From Bacillota bacterium (GTDB lineage: Bacteria; Bacillota; Bacilli; Paenibacillales; Paenibacillaceae): 64,000 nt of DNA. Each line of letters starts with the position of its first letter. Within the stretch, counting starts at the first letter, position 1. Under the pieces are notes generated by a model that was not told the origin of the DNA, searched no databases, and was given only the letters and a program-made list of their open reading frames with translations. Shown piece after piece: positions 34,133-43,020 of this stretch. Made by a program: the position numbers and the translations under genes. The stretch covers positions 13,370-77,369 of the forward strand of contig JAEWJS010000136.1 of assembly GCA_023386495.1 (NCBI GenBank). Reading direction: 5' to 3'.

Positions 34133-35755
34133 CTACTCGGTCTCCCGATAAGCCAAATAATCGAAGTCCGCATGCTTCCGCACGCCGCTCAAATCTTGCA
34201 CGCACACCCCGACGAACGCGCCGGTGAAGCCTTGGTCGAGCAGGACGCCGCCGCGCTTCGTCTCCACATGCTCGTCAGACATCCGTCCGGCATCGAGCAC
34301 CGGCCCGATCGTCGTCCACGCAGCGCCGTCTGCGGAATAGTGGAACTGCGCGCGCTCATGCTCCAGCGAAAGCTTCAGATAGACCCGCTCCCAGCCGTCC
34401 ACGCTCACTTCCCGCTCCAGCGGCTCGTCGTACTGGCCTTGGTCGCTCGTCATGATCGTCAGGCTCTTGCCCAACGTCTCATCACGGCTGATCCGCAGAT
34501 AATACCAGTTCTTCGCGTTATAGTAGTATACCAGTCCGGCCATCTGCTGATGGGTGTCCGGCTCGAATTCCACGACCGTCTCCGCCTCGGCGACGAATGC
34601 TTGCTGCCGGCGCGCGACCAGACTTTGGCCATGCGCCGAAGTGAAGGAGTCCCTGCCGCGAAGGCGCAGATAGCCCGGTCGCTCGCGCAGCGACAGCCAC
34701 GCCTCGTCCGCCGGTTCCCGCAGCGTGTTCAGATGGATGCCGAGCGCAGGCGCATCGAAGTGATCAACGCCGACGCCATGCGCATGCTCGTCGAACGGCT
34801 GCTCCGCGAGTCCCGCCGGCGCCTCAACGGCGAGCTGCGGCGAATTGCCCCCACCCGCCAGCCGCAGCCAGCCGTCTGCGGTCCACTCGACCTTCTGGAT
34901 CGCGGTCTCCCGGCCCAGGTTGCACGTGCGCGACGACGCGAGCGGCCTGCCGCACAAGTGGACCATGTACCACTCGCCAGCCTGCGTCTCCACCAGATCG
35001 CCATGGCCTGCACGCTGCAGCGGCAGCTCGGGATTATCGCGAGACGTCAGCATCGGATTCGCCGGATCGACCTCGTACGGCCCGAAGAGCGACGTCGACC
35101 GCGCGATCGTGACGGCGTGGTTCCACCGAGTCCCGCCTTCGGCGGTCAGCAGGTAATAGTACTCCCCGCGCCGATACAGATGCGGTCCCTCGGTCAATCC
35201 CAGCGGCGTACCGCCGAAAATGTTCCGGATCGGTCCGACAAGCTTCCGCTCCTGTGCATCGTACTCTTGGATCAGGATGCCGCCGAATTTATTGCGGCCC
35301 TTCCGATGGTCCCACACCAGGTTGACCAGCCACTTGCGGCCGTCCTCGTCATGGAACAGCGACGGGTCGAAGCCGCTGCTGTTCAAGTAGATGGGCTCTG
35401 ACCAAGGGCCCATGATGTCCGTTGCGGTCACGAGGTAATTATGCGTATCCTTGAACGGTCCGATATGGCTCTTCACGTCGGTGTAGATCAGATAGTACGT
35501 CCCGTCGCTGTAGGTTAGGCAAGGCGCCCAGATGCCGCCGGAATTCGGATTGCCGAGCATGTCGAGCTGGCTTCGCCGCGTCAGCGGATGCGTCAGCAGC
35601 CGCCAATTCCGCAGGTCGCGGGAATGATGGATCTGCACGCCCGGGAACCATTCGAACGTGGACGTGGCGATATAATAGTCGTCGCCGACGCGTATGATGG
35701 ACGGGTCCGGATTGAAGCCGTTCAATATGGGGTTCATGATCATGTTCTCGCTCAT
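34133..35755 (-). CDS. Beta-xylosidase-type glycoside hydrolase, GH43
   Basis: A 540-residue inverting hydrolase of the XynB type. The five-blade propeller has the general base Asp17 in NPDPS, the pKa modulator Asp130 in FDPSLF and the acid Glu189 in LTEGPHLY; a C-terminal beta-sandwich (about 330-540) is the usual companion domain. No signal peptide, so it acts on imported xylo-oligosaccharides, releasing D-xylose (possibly L-arabinose). Its start overlaps the xylonate dehydratase stop by four bases, so translation is coupled to the oxidative pentose genes. Confidence 0.93.
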   Translation of the reverse strand: MSENMIMNPILNGFNPDPSIIRVGDDYYIATSTFEWFPGVQIHHSRDLRNWRLLTHPLTRRSQLDMLGNPNSGGIWAPCLTYSDGTYYLIYTDVKSHIGPFKDTHNYLVTATDIMGPWSEPIYLNSSGFDPSLFHDEDGRKWLVNLVWDHRKGRNKFGGILIQEYDAQERKLVGPIRNIFGGTPLGLTEGPHLYRRGEYYYLLTAEGGTRWNHAVTIARSTSLFGPYEVDPANPMLTSRDNPELPLQRAGHGDLVETQAGEWYMVHLCGRPLASSRTCNLGRETAIQKVEWTADGWLRLAGGGNSPQLAVEAPAGLAEQPFDEHAHGVGVDHFDAPALGIHLNTLREPADEAWLSLRERPGYLRLRGRDSFTSAHGQSLVARRQQAFVAEAETVVEFEPDTHQQMAGLVYYYNAKNWYYLRISRDETLGKSLTIMTSDQGQYDEPLEREVSVDGWERVYLKLSLEHERAQFHYSADGAAWTTIGPVLDAGRMSDEHVETKRGGVLLDQGFTGAFVGVCVQDLSGVRKHADFDYLAYRETE

Positions 35756-37776
35756 GCTCCGCGTTCCTCCGATCCCATCGGACTGATCGCTGTCTCGCCG
35801 GCTTCCTTCGCGAGAGCCCGCATGCCCGCTTCAAGTGTCTGAATAATGCGGTCCGTGTCGTAGACGCAGCCTTTCCACGTGCCGCCGCTGGCGGCTTGCA
35901 GCGCCGCCCACAGCCGGGTATCGTCCGGCAGGTCGGGATCCTCCGCCAAGCCGGGATGCGGCGTGCGCGCAGCGAGCACGGCCGAGCCGGCTTCCGGCGT
36001 CTCCGGCGAATCGCCGCAGCCGACCATATGCATGCTGCCCTCCAGGTTCCGAGTGTCGATCCGAATATCGACCCAATCGCCGTCGCGCAGGAGGCCGACA
36101 GGACCGCCGGCCAGCGCCTCCGGTCCGACATGGCCGATGCAGGCGCCGGTCGACACGCCGGAGAAGCGCGCATCGGTGAGGAGCGATACCTGCTTGCCGT
36201 AGGACAGATGCTTCAGCGCGGAGGTCAGCTGGTACGTCTCCTCCATGCCGGTACCCGAAGGCCCTCGGCCGATCAGCGCCAGGATGTCGCCGGCCGCGAT
36301 GCCGCCGGTCTTGATCGCGCGAATCGCTGCGCGCTCGGTCGTGAACACCTTCACCCGGCCGACATGCCGGAACACGCCGGCTTCGTCCAATACGGACGGA
36401 TCGATGGCCGTCGACTTGATCACGGAGCCCTCCGGCGCGAGATTGCCGGTCGGGAACGTGACCGTCGGAGCCAGACCGGCCGCCTTCGCCCGTTCCGGGC
36501 TGTAGATGACCGTATCCGGATCGATGCCTTCCTGCTCGGCAAGGTAAGCCCGCATGCGCTGCCGCCGCTCGGACGTCTCCCACCAGTCCAGGTTCTCGCC
36601 CAGCGTGACGCCTGTCGCTGTTAAGACGGATTCGTCCAGGACGCCGAGCTTGCGGAGATGGAGCATGACCTCAGGCACGCCGCCGGCGAGGAACAAGCGC
36701 ACGGTCGGATGCGGGATCGGGCCGTTCGGCAGCACGCTGACGAGCCGCGGCACGGCGCGGTTCACCGCCGCCCAATCGGCAACGTCCGGCACGGCAAGAC
36801 CTGCCGCGGCCGCAATGGCCGGGATATGGAGGAGCAGGTTCGTCGAGCCGCCGAAGGCCGCATGGATCACCATCGCGTTCTTGATGGAGGCGTCGGTAAG
36901 CAGCTCTTTCATCGTAATTCCGCCCTCGGCGAGCGCCATCGCCGCGCGCGCGGATTGGCGCGCCATCTCGGTCCAGACCGGCTGGCCGGACGGCGCGAGC
37001 GCCGCATGCGGCACGGTCAGTCCCAATGCTTCCGCGACGACCTGCGCGGTCCCGGCCGTGCCGAGGAATTGGCAGCCGCCTCCCGGCGTTGCGCATGCGC
37101 GGCAGCCGAGATCGGCGGCTTCCTCCAGCGACAGCTCGCCGTTGGCGTAGCGGGCGCCGATCGTCTGGATCTTGCCCGCGTCCTCGCCCTGCGTAGGCGG
37201 CAGCGTCACCCCGCCCGGCACGATGACGCCGGGCAGGTTCTTCATGCCGGCCAGCGCCAGCATCATCGCCGGCAGGCCTTTGTCGCAAGTGGCCACGCCG
37301 ACGACTGCCGCACGCGTCGGCAGCGAGCGGATAAGCCGCCGCATGACGATCGCAGCATCGTTGCGATAGGGGAGCGAATCGAACATGCCGGACGTACCCT
37401 GCGAGCGGCCGTCGCACGGATCGCTGACATAGCCTGCGAACGGAATATTGCCCGCTCCCGTAATCTCTTCGGCCGCCGCTTTCATCAAGAGGCCGATCTC
37501 CCAATGTCCGGTATGGTAGCCCAGCGCTGCAGGCGAACCGTCCTCATTGCGGATGCCGCCCTGCGTGCCGAGAATGAGCACCTCCCGGCCCTTCAGCCGC
37601 TCCGGCTTCAAGCCCATCCCGACATTCTGGCTCCACCCGAACAGGTCGCCGCTCGGCGCGTTGAGGAGCATATCCGGCGTCAGCGGCAGCGAGCCTGTCG
37701 GTCCCGTTGCGTGCGTCGCCACCTGGAAGTATGCTTCGTCGTCCTTCCCCATTACGTTCCTGATCCGTTCATTCAT
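35752..37776 (-). CDS. YjhG/YagF-family D-xylonate (pentonate) dehydratase
   Basis: A 674-residue member of the IlvD/Edd superfamily, in the YjhG/YagF branch that dehydrates D-xylonate to 2-keto-3-deoxy-pentonate. Candidate Fe-S cluster cysteines lie in SDPCDGRSQG, ATCDKGLPA and CRACATPGGGCQFLG; SKSTAID-like IKSTAIDPSV and LTDARFSGVSTGACIGHVGPEA are also conserved. The substrate could be xylonate or arabinonate. Third gene of the operon, 19 bases after the dehydrogenase and overlapping the xylosidase. Confidence 0.93.
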   Translation of the reverse strand: MNERIRNVMGKDDEAYFQVATHATGPTGSLPLTPDMLLNAPSGDLFGWSQNVGMGLKPERLKGREVLILGTQGGIRNEDGSPAALGYHTGHWEIGLLMKAAAEEITGAGNIPFAGYVSDPCDGRSQGTSGMFDSLPYRNDAAIVMRRLIRSLPTRAAVVGVATCDKGLPAMMLALAGMKNLPGVIVPGGVTLPPTQGEDAGKIQTIGARYANGELSLEEAADLGCRACATPGGGCQFLGTAGTAQVVAEALGLTVPHAALAPSGQPVWTEMARQSARAAMALAEGGITMKELLTDASIKNAMVIHAAFGGSTNLLLHIPAIAAAAGLAVPDVADWAAVNRAVPRLVSVLPNGPIPHPTVRLFLAGGVPEVMLHLRKLGVLDESVLTATGVTLGENLDWWETSERRQRMRAYLAEQEGIDPDTVIYSPERAKAAGLAPTVTFPTGNLAPEGSVIKSTAIDPSVLDEAGVFRHVGRVKVFTTERAAIRAIKTGGIAAGDILALIGRGPSGTGMEETYQLTSALKHLSYGKQVSLLTDARFSGVSTGACIGHVGPEALAGGPVGLLRDGDWVDIRIDTRNLEGSMHMVGCGDSPETPEAGSAVLAARTPHPGLAEDPDLPDDTRLWAALQAASGGTWKGCVYDTDRIIQTLEAGMRALAKEAGETAISPMGSEERGA

Positions 37777-37795
37777 CCCGCGTTTCCCCTCCCGG

Positions 37796-39271
37796 TTACG
37801 GCTTCACGAACACGGTCTTCACCGATGTATAGAACTCGATCGCTGCCTGCCCTTGCTCCCGCGAGTGGGAGCTTGACCCCTTCATGCCGCCGAACGGTGC
37901 CTGAAGTTCTACGCCGGCCGTCTCCGCGTTGACGCGCACGAGTCCGGCATCCGTCTCCTGAATGAACGTCAGCGCGCTGCCGAGGTTGCGCGTGTAGAGC
38001 GAGGCGCTGAGGCCGTATTCCGTGTCGTTCGCGAGCGCGATCGCTTCCGCCATGTCGCGGGCCTCGATAAGCGCCAGCACTGGTCCGAAAATCTCTTCGC
38101 GCGCAATCGTCATCGCAGGGGTCACCTTGTCGAATACCGCAGGCGTGACATAGTAGCCCTGGGCCAGCGCAGGGTCCTCCGGCTGCGTCCCGCCGAACAG
38201 CAGCTCGGCGCCTTCTTCGATCCCTTTATTGATGTAGCCCATAACCGTCTCGTACTGCTTGCCGCTGGCACACGGCCCGAGCCATGTCTCGGCATCCATG
38301 CCGTCGCCGACGCGCAGCGCCTTGACCTTCGCGAGCAGCTTCTCCTTGAACGCTTCATAGACGCCGGTCTCCACGATGACGCGGCTGGTTGCCGTACATT
38401 TCTGCCCGGTCGAGCGCAGTCCTCCGCTGATCGTCGCATCGACCGCGAGATCGAGATCCGCATCCGCCGCTACGATGATCGGGTTCTTGCCGCCCATCTC
38501 CAGCTGATACTTCGCCCCGCGCGCCAGCGCGGCTTGACCGACCTGCTTGCCCACGCGGTTCGATCCCGTGAACGTGACGCCGTGGATGCCCGGATGCGCC
38601 GCGATGCCCGAACCGATCACCGCGCCGTCGCCAAGCACCATGTTCACGACGCCTGCCGGGAATCCGGCGTCATGCAGGCATTGCATGACGAGCGATGCCG
38701 TCAGCGCGGTCTCGACAGCCGGCTTCCAAACGACGGTGTTGCCGTAGATGAGCGCCGGCGCCATCTTCCAGATCGGAATGGCCACCGGGAAGTTCCACGG
38801 CGAGATCACGCCGACGACGCCAAGCGGCACGCGCGTCGTGAACATGAGCGCTTCCGCATCGGTCGAAGGAATGACGTCGCCGATCGACCGCATGCCTTCG
38901 CCTGCGTAATAGCGCAGAATCGCGGCGCCGCGGGCCGTCTCCCCCTTCGCTTCGCCCAGTGTCTTGCCCATCTCGCGCGTCATCGCGCGGCCCACTTCAT
39001 CCATGCGGCTCTCCAGCAGGTCCGCTGCCTTGAACAGCATCGCGCCGCGCTGCGCGCCGGTCAGCTTGCGCCAAGCCACTCTGGCCGCTTCAGCCGCCTG
39101 CACCGCAGCTTCCAGATCGGCCCTATTCGACGCGGCCGCCTGCCCGACGACCTCTCCGCGCTTCGCCGGGTTGAGGCTCGGCATGCGTTCGCCCGATGCC
39201 GGTGCCTTCCACTCGCCGCCAATATAATTATCGATCAATACCTTCTCTTGATTCTCTTGAACTGCTGCCAT
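37796..39271 (-). CDS. Aldehyde dehydrogenase, likely 2-oxoglutarate semialdehyde dehydrogenase
   Basis: A 491-residue NAD(P)-dependent aldehyde dehydrogenase. Catalytic Cys292 in GQKCTATSR, general base Glu258 in LEMGGKNP, Asn160 in SPWNFP and Lys183 in WKPA are all present. In this operon it should oxidise 2-oxoglutarate semialdehyde to 2-oxoglutarate, the last step of the Weimberg pathway; the assignment comes from context and resemblance to that subgroup. GGAGGAG precedes ATG 39271; the frame further upstream is not used. It lies 28 bases after the FAH-family gene. Confidence 0.92.
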   Translation of the reverse strand: MAAVQENQEKVLIDNYIGGEWKAPASGERMPSLNPAKRGEVVGQAAASNRADLEAAVQAAEAARVAWRKLTGAQRGAMLFKAADLLESRMDEVGRAMTREMGKTLGEAKGETARGAAILRYYAGEGMRSIGDVIPSTDAEALMFTTRVPLGVVGVISPWNFPVAIPIWKMAPALIYGNTVVWKPAVETALTASLVMQCLHDAGFPAGVVNMVLGDGAVIGSGIAAHPGIHGVTFTGSNRVGKQVGQAALARGAKYQLEMGGKNPIIVAADADLDLAVDATISGGLRSTGQKCTATSRVIVETGVYEAFKEKLLAKVKALRVGDGMDAETWLGPCASGKQYETVMGYINKGIEEGAELLFGGTQPEDPALAQGYYVTPAVFDKVTPAMTIAREEIFGPVLALIEARDMAEAIALANDTEYGLSASLYTRNLGSALTFIQETDAGLVRVNAETAGVELQAPFGGMKGSSSHSREQGQAAIEFYTSVKTVFVKP

Positions 39272-39299
39272 GATCCATTCTCCTCCTTCAATAGGGTTG

Positions 39300-40193
39300 T
39301 TACGCTTGCTCCAGCTCATGTGCATAGGCTGCCGTATTCACCAAGGTACCGATGCTTGCAATCTCGATCTCGATCCGGTCGCCGGACGCCAGCGTGAATT
39401 GGTTCGGCGGCACGAGGCACGTGCCCGTCAGCAGCACCGTGCCGTCGAACAGCTCGTTGTCCCGCTTCAAGAAGCCTGCGAGCTCCTCCAGCCTACGCTT
39501 CAATTGCCCGGTGCTGCCGGATTCGTCGACCACCTTCACGCCGTCCCGATAGATGCGGCAGGAGATCTTCAGATCGTAAGGGTCCGCTACCGTCTCCGCC
39601 AGCCGAACGTAAGGCCCGATGGAGCAGGAGTTACGCCAGATTTTGGCCTGTGGCAGATAGAGCGGGTTCTCGCCCTCGATATCGCGGCAGCTCATGTCGT
39701 TGCCCGCCGTATAACCGATGATCGCGCCTGTACGATCCAGCACGAGACCGAGCTCTGCCTCCGGCACCTGCCACGTGGAATCGCTCCGAAGGCCGACCTT
39801 CTCGCCTGGTCCGACCGTCCGGGCCGAAGTCGATTTCATGAACAATTCCGGACGCTCCGCATCATAGACTTTGTCATAGAACGTGCTTGCATCCAGCTTG
39901 CCTGCCGTCGCCTCGTAATTCCGCGCCTCGCGGCTCTTCTGGTACGTCACGCCGGCCGCCCACACTTCAGGTGCATCCAAGGGCGTCAGCAGCGCCAGCG
40001 ATTCGGGCGCCGCTTGGATCGGAGCCAGCTCCGCGAGGAGCGACTCCACGTAAGCCGCTGTCGAAGCGCCTGCCTTGCGGGCTTCCCCCACCAGCGTCAT
40101 CAGATCCGGCGCGTTCAACCGATAAGCCTTGCCGTCCTCCAACAAGACGCCTAGATAAGTGCGTGAATCCTCCAGATAACGAAAAATACGCAT
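39300..40193 (-). CDS. FAH-family 2-keto-3-deoxy-pentonate dehydratase
   Basis: A 297-residue fumarylacetoacetate-hydrolase-fold protein. Metal ligands are visible in VPEAELGLVLD, and NDMSCRDIEGENPLYLPQAK is characteristic of the branch that dehydrates 2-keto-3-deoxy-D-arabinonate/xylonate to 2-oxoglutarate semialdehyde. It is the first gene of the pentonate operon, behind an IclR-type operator at 40227-40247. GGAGGGG precedes ATG 40193. The specific reaction is inferred from motif and from its neighbours. Confidence 0.9.
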   Translation of the reverse strand: MRIFRYLEDSRTYLGVLLEDGKAYRLNAPDLMTLVGEARKAGASTAAYVESLLAELAPIQAAPESLALLTPLDAPEVWAAGVTYQKSREARNYEATAGKLDASTFYDKVYDAERPELFMKSTSARTVGPGEKVGLRSDSTWQVPEAELGLVLDRTGAIIGYTAGNDMSCRDIEGENPLYLPQAKIWRNSCSIGPYVRLAETVADPYDLKISCRIYRDGVKVVDESGSTGQLKRRLEELAGFLKRDNELFDGTVLLTGTCLVPPNQFTLASGDRIEIEIASIGTLVNTAAYAHELEQA

Positions 40194-40226
40194 AATCGTT
40201 TCCCCTCCCACATAGTTGTTCTACAT

Positions 40227-40247
40227 TATAAAACAACGTTCTGCAAT
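40227..40247 (-). promoter_or_regulatory. IclR-type operator in front of the pentonate operon
   Basis: On the minus strand the sequence contains CAGAACGTTGTTTTATA. It matches the site at 41081-41101 in 18 of 21 positions and lies 34 bases upstream of the first gene, next to a TATAAT-like hexamer. Confidence 0.7.
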
Positions 40248-40294
40248 ATTCCTATAAGAAGATGCGGCAGCTGCCGCTTCGTTCTTCAACCTCA

Positions 40295-41050
40295 CTACGG
40301 GCGGTAGCCGATCCCCTGCGAGATCCGCGATGCCGTCTCGCGAAGGCGCACTGCCAATGCTTCCAGCTCGCGATCGTCGACCGTAGATACCATCGTCGAG
40401 ATGCTGATCGCGGCCGATACGCGCCCGCCATGATCGAACACGGGAGCAGCAGCGCAGCGCACACCCGGCTCGTTCTCCTCGCGGTCATAAGCAACGCCCT
40501 CGCCGCGAACGGCCGTCAGCTCCCTGCGGAAGTCTGCCTCGCTCGCGATCGTTCGAGCCGTCTGCGTCGTATACACATAGCCCTGGAGCAATCGGTCGAG
40601 CTCCTGGTCCGGCAAGAAGGCCGCCAGCACCTTGCCTACGGCACTGCTATGAAGCGGAACGCGCCGTCCGATCCGGGAATAGCGGATCGCCGCCTTGCTG
40701 CCTTCGACCTTGTCGATGTAGACGCCTTCCGCGCCGTCTCGAACGACGAGATGGACGGTCTGTCCCGTCCCTCCTGACAGCTCCTGCAGCGGACGGCTCG
40801 CGATCTCGCGAATATCGAAGCCTGCGAGCAGCACCTGCCCCTTCTCTAAGAACCGCACGCCCAGCCGGTACAGCCCATGCTGGTCCTGTTCGATATAGCC
40901 GTGCAGCTGAAGCGTCTTGAGCAGCGAGTGCACCGTGCTCTTGTGCAGTTGGACCCGCGCGCTGATCTCCGTAATCTTCAGCTCCCGGGTCTGTTCATCG
41001 AACAAGTCGACGATTCGGAGCGCCCTGTCGAGCGATTGTATAATCGGCAT
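40295..41050 (-). CDS. IclR-family transcriptional regulator
   Basis: A 251-residue regulator with an N-terminal winged helix (SLDRALRIVDLF, ITEISARVQLHKSTVHSLLKTL) and a C-terminal GAF-like effector domain (from about 75, with HSSAVGKVLAAFL). It lies directly upstream of the pentonate operon on the same strand, with matching 21-base operators before itself and the operon, so it most likely represses both until a pathway intermediate binds. The ribosome site is weak. Confidence 0.93.
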   Translation of the reverse strand: MPIIQSLDRALRIVDLFDEQTRELKITEISARVQLHKSTVHSLLKTLQLHGYIEQDQHGLYRLGVRFLEKGQVLLAGFDIREIASRPLQELSGGTGQTVHLVVRDGAEGVYIDKVEGSKAAIRYSRIGRRVPLHSSAVGKVLAAFLPDQELDRLLQGYVYTTQTARTIASEADFRRELTAVRGEGVAYDREENEPGVRCAAAPVFDHGGRVSAAISISTMVSTVDDRELEALAVRLRETASRISQGIGYRP

Positions 41051-41080
41051 ACCGCGATAGACACCTACTCAGTTTTATAA

Positions 41081-41101
41081 TATAGAACGACGTTCTGTAA
41101 T
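41081..41101 (-). promoter_or_regulatory. IclR-type operator in front of the iclR-like gene
   Basis: Contains the perfect dyad AGAACG-A-CGTTCT (41084-41096) flanked by TAT and GTAAT. It is shared with the site at 40227-40247 and lies about 30 bases upstream of the regulator start, suggesting autoregulation. Confidence 0.7.
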
Positions 41102-41281
41102 TATCATTATATCATGAATAACCTCCAATTGGGTATACGTCCATACGCCTGCTCAGCCTGCTTCTCCTGCAGTACCGTGTCGAATGATGAAAAATCGCAC
41201 AAAACGCACATGATTTTCAATGTACGCCTTCATGAAAGCGGTTTACACTTGGAGCAGTCCAATCGCTTGGAGGTATATTCA

Positions 41282-42979
41282 ATGAAGCTTCGATTCGGAA
41301 TACGGTCGATACGCCATAAGCTGATCGTATCGTTCATCGCCGTCATTGTGCTCACCGTCATGCTGGGCGGCGTGCAATCGTATGTATTTTACGGCTACTT
41401 ACAAGAGTATAACGCGCTCGTCGACAGTACCGCACGCGCGAATAAACTCAGCGGACTGCTGAAGCCTTCGCTCGATCATGAAGTGCGCGATATCGTCTTC
41501 GGCATGCAGACCTTCGAGGAGGGCCGCCAATACGCATTGATCGAAGAGATGAACGCACGAATCGATGAATTGGAACGTCATGAGCACGCAGCCAGCGTGC
41601 GGCAGCGAATCGGCGAGATTCGCAATACGATGGATTCGCTCCTCCTTCAAGTCGATACGTTGAAGCGGCAGGTCGCAGAAGGCGATTCCGTCGATCAACA
41701 GACCGTCTCCTATGAGCTGGCGGTCGACATCACGTTCCTGATCGAGCAGAGCGTGCAAGACCTTGTGCGTGAGCAGCTTGTTGCCATGGAGCAGAAGGCG
41801 TCGCAGGTAACCGCTGCCTTCACGCGCACGATCTACGTCATGATCGGCGCTGCGACCTTCATCGTTACCCTCTCGCTGCTGATCGCCTGGTTGATCTCCC
41901 GTTCCATCGCGAATCCGCTGTCGCGCATCCAGCGCAGCCTGACCCGTCTATCCGAGGGGGATCTCGCGATCGACAGCTTAACGTCTCTATCGCGCGACGA
42001 GATCGGCAAGTTGGGCAACGCCTTCAACGCGATGCTCGGCAGTCTGCAGCATATCGTGTCCAGCGTACAAGAGACCAGCCGACAGGTCGCCGCTTCCTCG
42101 GAGCATATCCACTATGGCGTGCAGGAGAATAACCAAGCCGGCGAGGAGATCGCGCAAGCCGCGCAGCTCATTCATGAAGCCGTGCTTGAGCAAGATTCAT
42201 TCGTGCAGGATACCGTCCGTCATTGCGCATTCTTAACCGCATCAATCGAGCAGATGCTGCAGAAGTCGGATCGAATTAGCCAGCGAGCGGAAGAGTCCGT
42301 TACGCTGGCGAATGCGGGATGCAGCGCGATGGGCGAATTCATGGCATCGTTCGAGCACCTGAAGCAAGCGATTGCCAAGATCGAGAAGGATACGGAGCAG
42401 TTGGAGGGACGGATCGAAGAGATGTCCGCCTTGCTTAGACAGATCCAGAGCGTCTCTTCCGAGACGAAAATTTTATCCCTGAACGCATCCATCGAATCCG
42501 CTCGAGCGAGCCAATCCGGCGCTAGCTTCTCCGTCATCGCGCAGCGGATCAAGCAGTTGGCAGGCATCACGGACGGACTAGCCTCCACGATCGACCTGCG
42601 GTTGGACGAAGTGCGGCGGAACATGATTGCCATTCGCACGCAGATGGCAGACAGCACGAACCAGCTCGTGCTCGGCGGCCACCGCGCGATCGCCGCTGAC
42701 CGCATGTTCGAAGCGATCCGCGAAGCGAATGATCACGTGCAGTCCGAGGTACAGGCTTCCAATCAAGACCTGCAGGACGCGGCTCGGCGCATGGACCGCA
42801 TGCAATCGCATATCGAGGAGGTGAAAGCGCAGGCGGGGCGCGTCAAGCAAGAAATTCAAGGCATCGCTGCAATGGGAGAAGAGCAGGTCGCGTCACTGCA
42901 GGAAGTGGCTGCAGCGTCGGACCTGCTCATGGATCGCATTACGGACATGGACCGTTCGGTCGCGAAGTTCCATCGATAA
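41282..42979 (+). CDS. Methyl-accepting chemotaxis-like receptor
   Basis: A 565-residue transducer. Membrane segments at about 13-34 and 185-207 enclose a helical sensor domain; a HAMP domain follows (SRSIANPLSRIQRSLTRLSEGDL) and then a long coiled coil. The signalling tip is recognisable (SSETKILSLNASIESARASQSGASFSVIAQRIKQLAG) but departs from the canonical NLLALNAAIEAARAGExGRGFAVVAxEVRxLA, so coupling to CheA/CheW may be altered. TTGGAGG precedes ATG 41282; the frame upstream is not used. Single gene; ligand unknown. Confidence 0.85.
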   Translation: MKLRFGIRSIRHKLIVSFIAVIVLTVMLGGVQSYVFYGYLQEYNALVDSTARANKLSGLLKPSLDHEVRDIVFGMQTFEEGRQYALIEEMNARIDELERHEHAASVRQRIGEIRNTMDSLLLQVDTLKRQVAEGDSVDQQTVSYELAVDITFLIEQSVQDLVREQLVAMEQKASQVTAAFTRTIYVMIGAATFIVTLSLLIAWLISRSIANPLSRIQRSLTRLSEGDLAIDSLTSLSRDEIGKLGNAFNAMLGSLQHIVSSVQETSRQVAASSEHIHYGVQENNQAGEEIAQAAQLIHEAVLEQDSFVQDTVRHCAFLTASIEQMLQKSDRISQRAEESVTLANAGCSAMGEFMASFEHLKQAIAKIEKDTEQLEGRIEEMSALLRQIQSVSSETKILSLNASIESARASQSGASFSVIAQRIKQLAGITDGLASTIDLRLDEVRRNMIAIRTQMADSTNQLVLGGHRAIAADRMFEAIREANDHVQSEVQASNQDLQDAARRMDRMQSHIEEVKAQAGRVKQEIQGIAAMGEEQVASLQEVAAASDLLMDRITDMDRSVAKFHR

Positions 42980-43020
42980 GCGCAATCGTACCTTTTCAAG
43001 GCCATACAAGACTGAGCCGA

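Noticed and set aside
41232..41247. CcpA (cre)-like sequence TGAAAGCGGTTTACA upstream of the chemoreceptor
   Set aside because: The half-sites are one base too far apart for the cre consensus.
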